Notes under the pieces: generated by a model
The model's input: only the letters and a program-made list of their open reading frames with translations
The model's database searches: none
What the model was told of the DNA's origin: nothing
Translations under genes and position numbers: made by a program
Part shown: positions 5,602 to 6,512 of the stretch, one piece after another
Position numbering within the stretch: position 1 is the stretch's first letter
Layout of the letters: each line of letters begins with the position of its first letter
Assembly (NCBI GenBank): GCA_002352145.1
Contig: DEHX01000160.1
Span: 46,215-52,726, forward strand
DNA: 6,512 nucleotides
Source: Chitinophagaceae bacterium UBA2789
GTDB lineage: Bacteria; Bacteroidota; Bacteroidia; Chitinophagales; Chitinophagaceae
Reading direction: 5' to 3'

Positions 5602-6054
5602 ATGAAAAAAATTATTTTTCAAATTTGTCTCATCTTCACTCTGGGAATACTTCTTTCAATGCCATCTTTTTCCCAAAATATTATTAAAAAATCAAAAATT
5701 ACTATTGAAACCAATACGAAAGGAGTTAAAACATACAATGTCAATCGAAAAGTATTGAAAAATGGCGAAAATGTCCTGAAAACTGAAAATGGTACAGTTA
5801 CTTTTACGCTTACCAATGAAAAAATCTCTAACCTGAAATTCACTTCTCTAAAAGGAGTAGTTTCCATTTTTACGCCTCTGGACAAAGACAATGCCTTTTC
5901 ATGTCAAGGTGATGTATGCGGTTGCAGTGGTAAAGAAGATTGTCAAAATATGATTAGTTTTTCGGGAATGAAATTTGCACAATGTAATTGCACAACAACA
6001 TTTGATTCTGATGGTGAGATAACATCAAGGGTTTGTGTTTGTACAATGCAATGA
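5602..6054 (+). CDS. Secreted Cys-rich protein, type I module (8 Cys)
   Basis: The product is 150 aa. The signal peptide (core about 4-20) has likely cleavage SFS|Q after residue 24. A Lys/Asn/Thr-rich strand region (about 26-96) includes LKNGENVLKTENGTVTF. The C-terminal module has Cys 101, 106, 108, 114, 128, 130, 145 and 147. The opening C-x4-V-C-G-C-x-G-x3-C has the same spacing as the protein at 1425-1922. The later Cys are arranged differently, in two C-x-C pairs, against one such pair in that protein. It ends two residues after its last Cys, with no tail. The start is 25 bases after the 12-Cys gene, without a promoter motif between, so it is probably the second gene of unit E. Its stop lies 5 bases from the convergent helicase stop. 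Its function is unknown; disulfide-stabilised secretion is inferred from the signal peptide and even Cys number. Confidence 0.84.
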   Translation: MKKIIFQICLIFTLGILLSMPSFSQNIIKKSKITIETNTKGVKTYNVNRKVLKNGENVLKTENGTVTFTLTNEKISNLKFTSLKGVVSIFTPLDKDNAFSCQGDVCGCSGKEDCQNMISFSGMKFAQCNCTTTFDSDGEITSRVCVCTMQ

Positions 6055-6059
6055 AACTC

Positions 6060-6512
6060 CTATTCCACGATCCGCAACTTCGCATAATTCAACATGATCT
6101 TCTTCTCACCGTTGTGCTCAAACTTTACAGTGGCAATGGGATTATGTGCTGCGCCTTCCATTTTCATTACTTCACCAAAACCAAATTTCTGGTGCTCTAC
6201 TTTTTGTCCCACCTGCAGATTAGAAGTGTCGCTGGCCACAAAATCAGCCGAAGGTGTATGCTCCACTACTTTAGGCGCTGAAGTTTTTGGCGCTAAATAA
6301 GAAGGAGTGGATGATTGTTTTTTATTTGCAGCCGGCCCATATCTTTTCTCTGCATCCTGCACATCATTGTACGAGGAGCCACCCCAGCCTTTCATCCTGT
6401 CGAAGCCACCTGAGCTGCCCCATTTACTGCCGGAGTTGTTCCTGCTTGTGCTGCCTGCATAACTTCTGTCCAAATATTGTTCGGGAATTTCTTCGATAAA
6501 ACGGCTGGGATC
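6060..6512 (-). CDS. pcrA: ATP-dependent DNA helicase PcrA/UvrD type, C-terminal part (partial at window end)
   Basis: This is the last 150 codons of a superfamily 1A helicase on the minus strand, open to the window edge. It opens with DPSRFIEEIPEQYLD, the conserved stretch (S-R-F-[IL]-x-E-[IL]-P) that follows the helicase core in UvrD/PcrA. A Gly/Ser/Trp-rich flexible linker follows (KWGSSGGFDRMKGWGGSSY), then a C-terminal Tudor-like domain (VGQKVEHQKFGFGEVMKMEG, then TVKFEHNGEKKIMLNYAKL). In PcrA this domain binds RNA polymerase, linking the helicase to transcription-coupled repair and R-loop removal. An internal TTG at 6473 is not the start, because family sequence continues upstream of it. 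The motor motifs are outside the window. It is an ordinary chromosomal gene convergent with the secreted-protein units and marks the right border of that locus. PcrA versus UvrD naming is a convention; both names are used in Bacteroidota. Confidence 0.9.
   Translation of the reverse strand, partial: DPSRFIEEIPEQYLDRSYAGSTSRNNSGSKWGSSGGFDRMKGWGGSSYNDVQDAEKRYGPAANKKQSSTPSYLAPKTSAPKVVEHTPSADFVASDTSNLQVGQKVEHQKFGFGEVMKMEGAAHNPIATVKFEHNGEKKIMLNYAKLRIVE

Noticed and set aside
1425..6054. Cys-rich products as classical leader-peptide bacteriocins
   Set aside because: They have Sec signal peptides rather than double-Gly leaders, are 119-209 aa long, and no dedicated peptidase-transporter is in the window. 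An antimicrobial role by another route stays open.
6033..6499. Plus-strand open frames opposite the helicase end
   Set aside because: They are antisense to well-supported PcrA/UvrD coding sequence and have low-complexity, Cys/His/Ser-rich content typical of shadow frames.
1..6512. Mobile element or prophage border
   Set aside because: No transposase, integrase, tRNA, direct-repeat pair or terminal inverted repeat is visible in the window.

Overview
The window looks like part of a chromosome from a Bacteroidota bacterium, most likely a Chitinophagaceae-like lineage. The evidence is convergent. Intergenic regions carry Bacteroidota-type promoters (a TTG about 20 nt upstream of TAnnTTTG). Starts follow AT-rich leaders without Shine-Dalgarno motifs. 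Signal peptides end in a small residue followed by Gln, the pattern called the Bacteroidetes Q-rule. The PcrA/UvrD C-terminus at the right edge fits as well. The genus cannot be fixed from this sequence.

Layout, left to right: (A) the last 31 codons of a sensor histidine kinase (1-96), then its NarL/FixJ-type response regulator (137-784); (B) a lipoprotein (868-1413) and a secreted 8-Cys protein (1425-1922); (C) a secreted 6-Cys protein (1981-2409) and a CARDB-like two-domain protein (2443-3354); (D) a secreted 4-Cys protein (3468-3827) and a 338-aa secreted protein of unknown family (3855-4871); (E) a secreted 12-Cys protein with two Cys modules (4947-5576) and a second 8-Cys protein (5602-6054). 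On the minus strand, the C-terminal 150 codons of a PcrA/UvrD-type helicase (6060-6512) converge on unit E with only 5 bases between stop codons. There is no gene-free stretch over 300 bases.

The main observation is that each of the five plus-strand units A-E starts with the same promoter module. It is a 19-bp dyad, ideal form AATCACCC-N3-GGGTGATT, whose right arm runs into the TTG (-33) element, followed by a TAnnTTTG-like -7 box. In the first four copies the dyad-to-box module is exactly 48 bp long; the fifth is a degenerate 46-bp version. The dyad is centred about 31 bp upstream of the -7 box, where a class II activator would sit. Because one copy precedes the response-regulator gene itself, the simplest model is that the regulator binds this dyad, controls its own gene, and switches on four adjacent two-gene units as one local regulon.

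The regulated cargo is almost entirely exported. Five of the eight downstream products are small Sec-secreted proteins with a clustered-Cys C-terminal module and an even Cys count in the mature part (8, 6, 4, 12, 8). They fall into at least two related subfamilies: type I, with C-x4-VCGC-x-G-x3-C, and type II, with G-x-F-x-CVC followed by further Cys and a late WKK. The other three are a lipoprotein and two beta-rich secreted proteins. The function of this secreted set is not recognisable from sequence. The two-component control, the duplicated promoter and the diverged disulfide-rich products together suggest an uncharacterised envelope or extracellular system.
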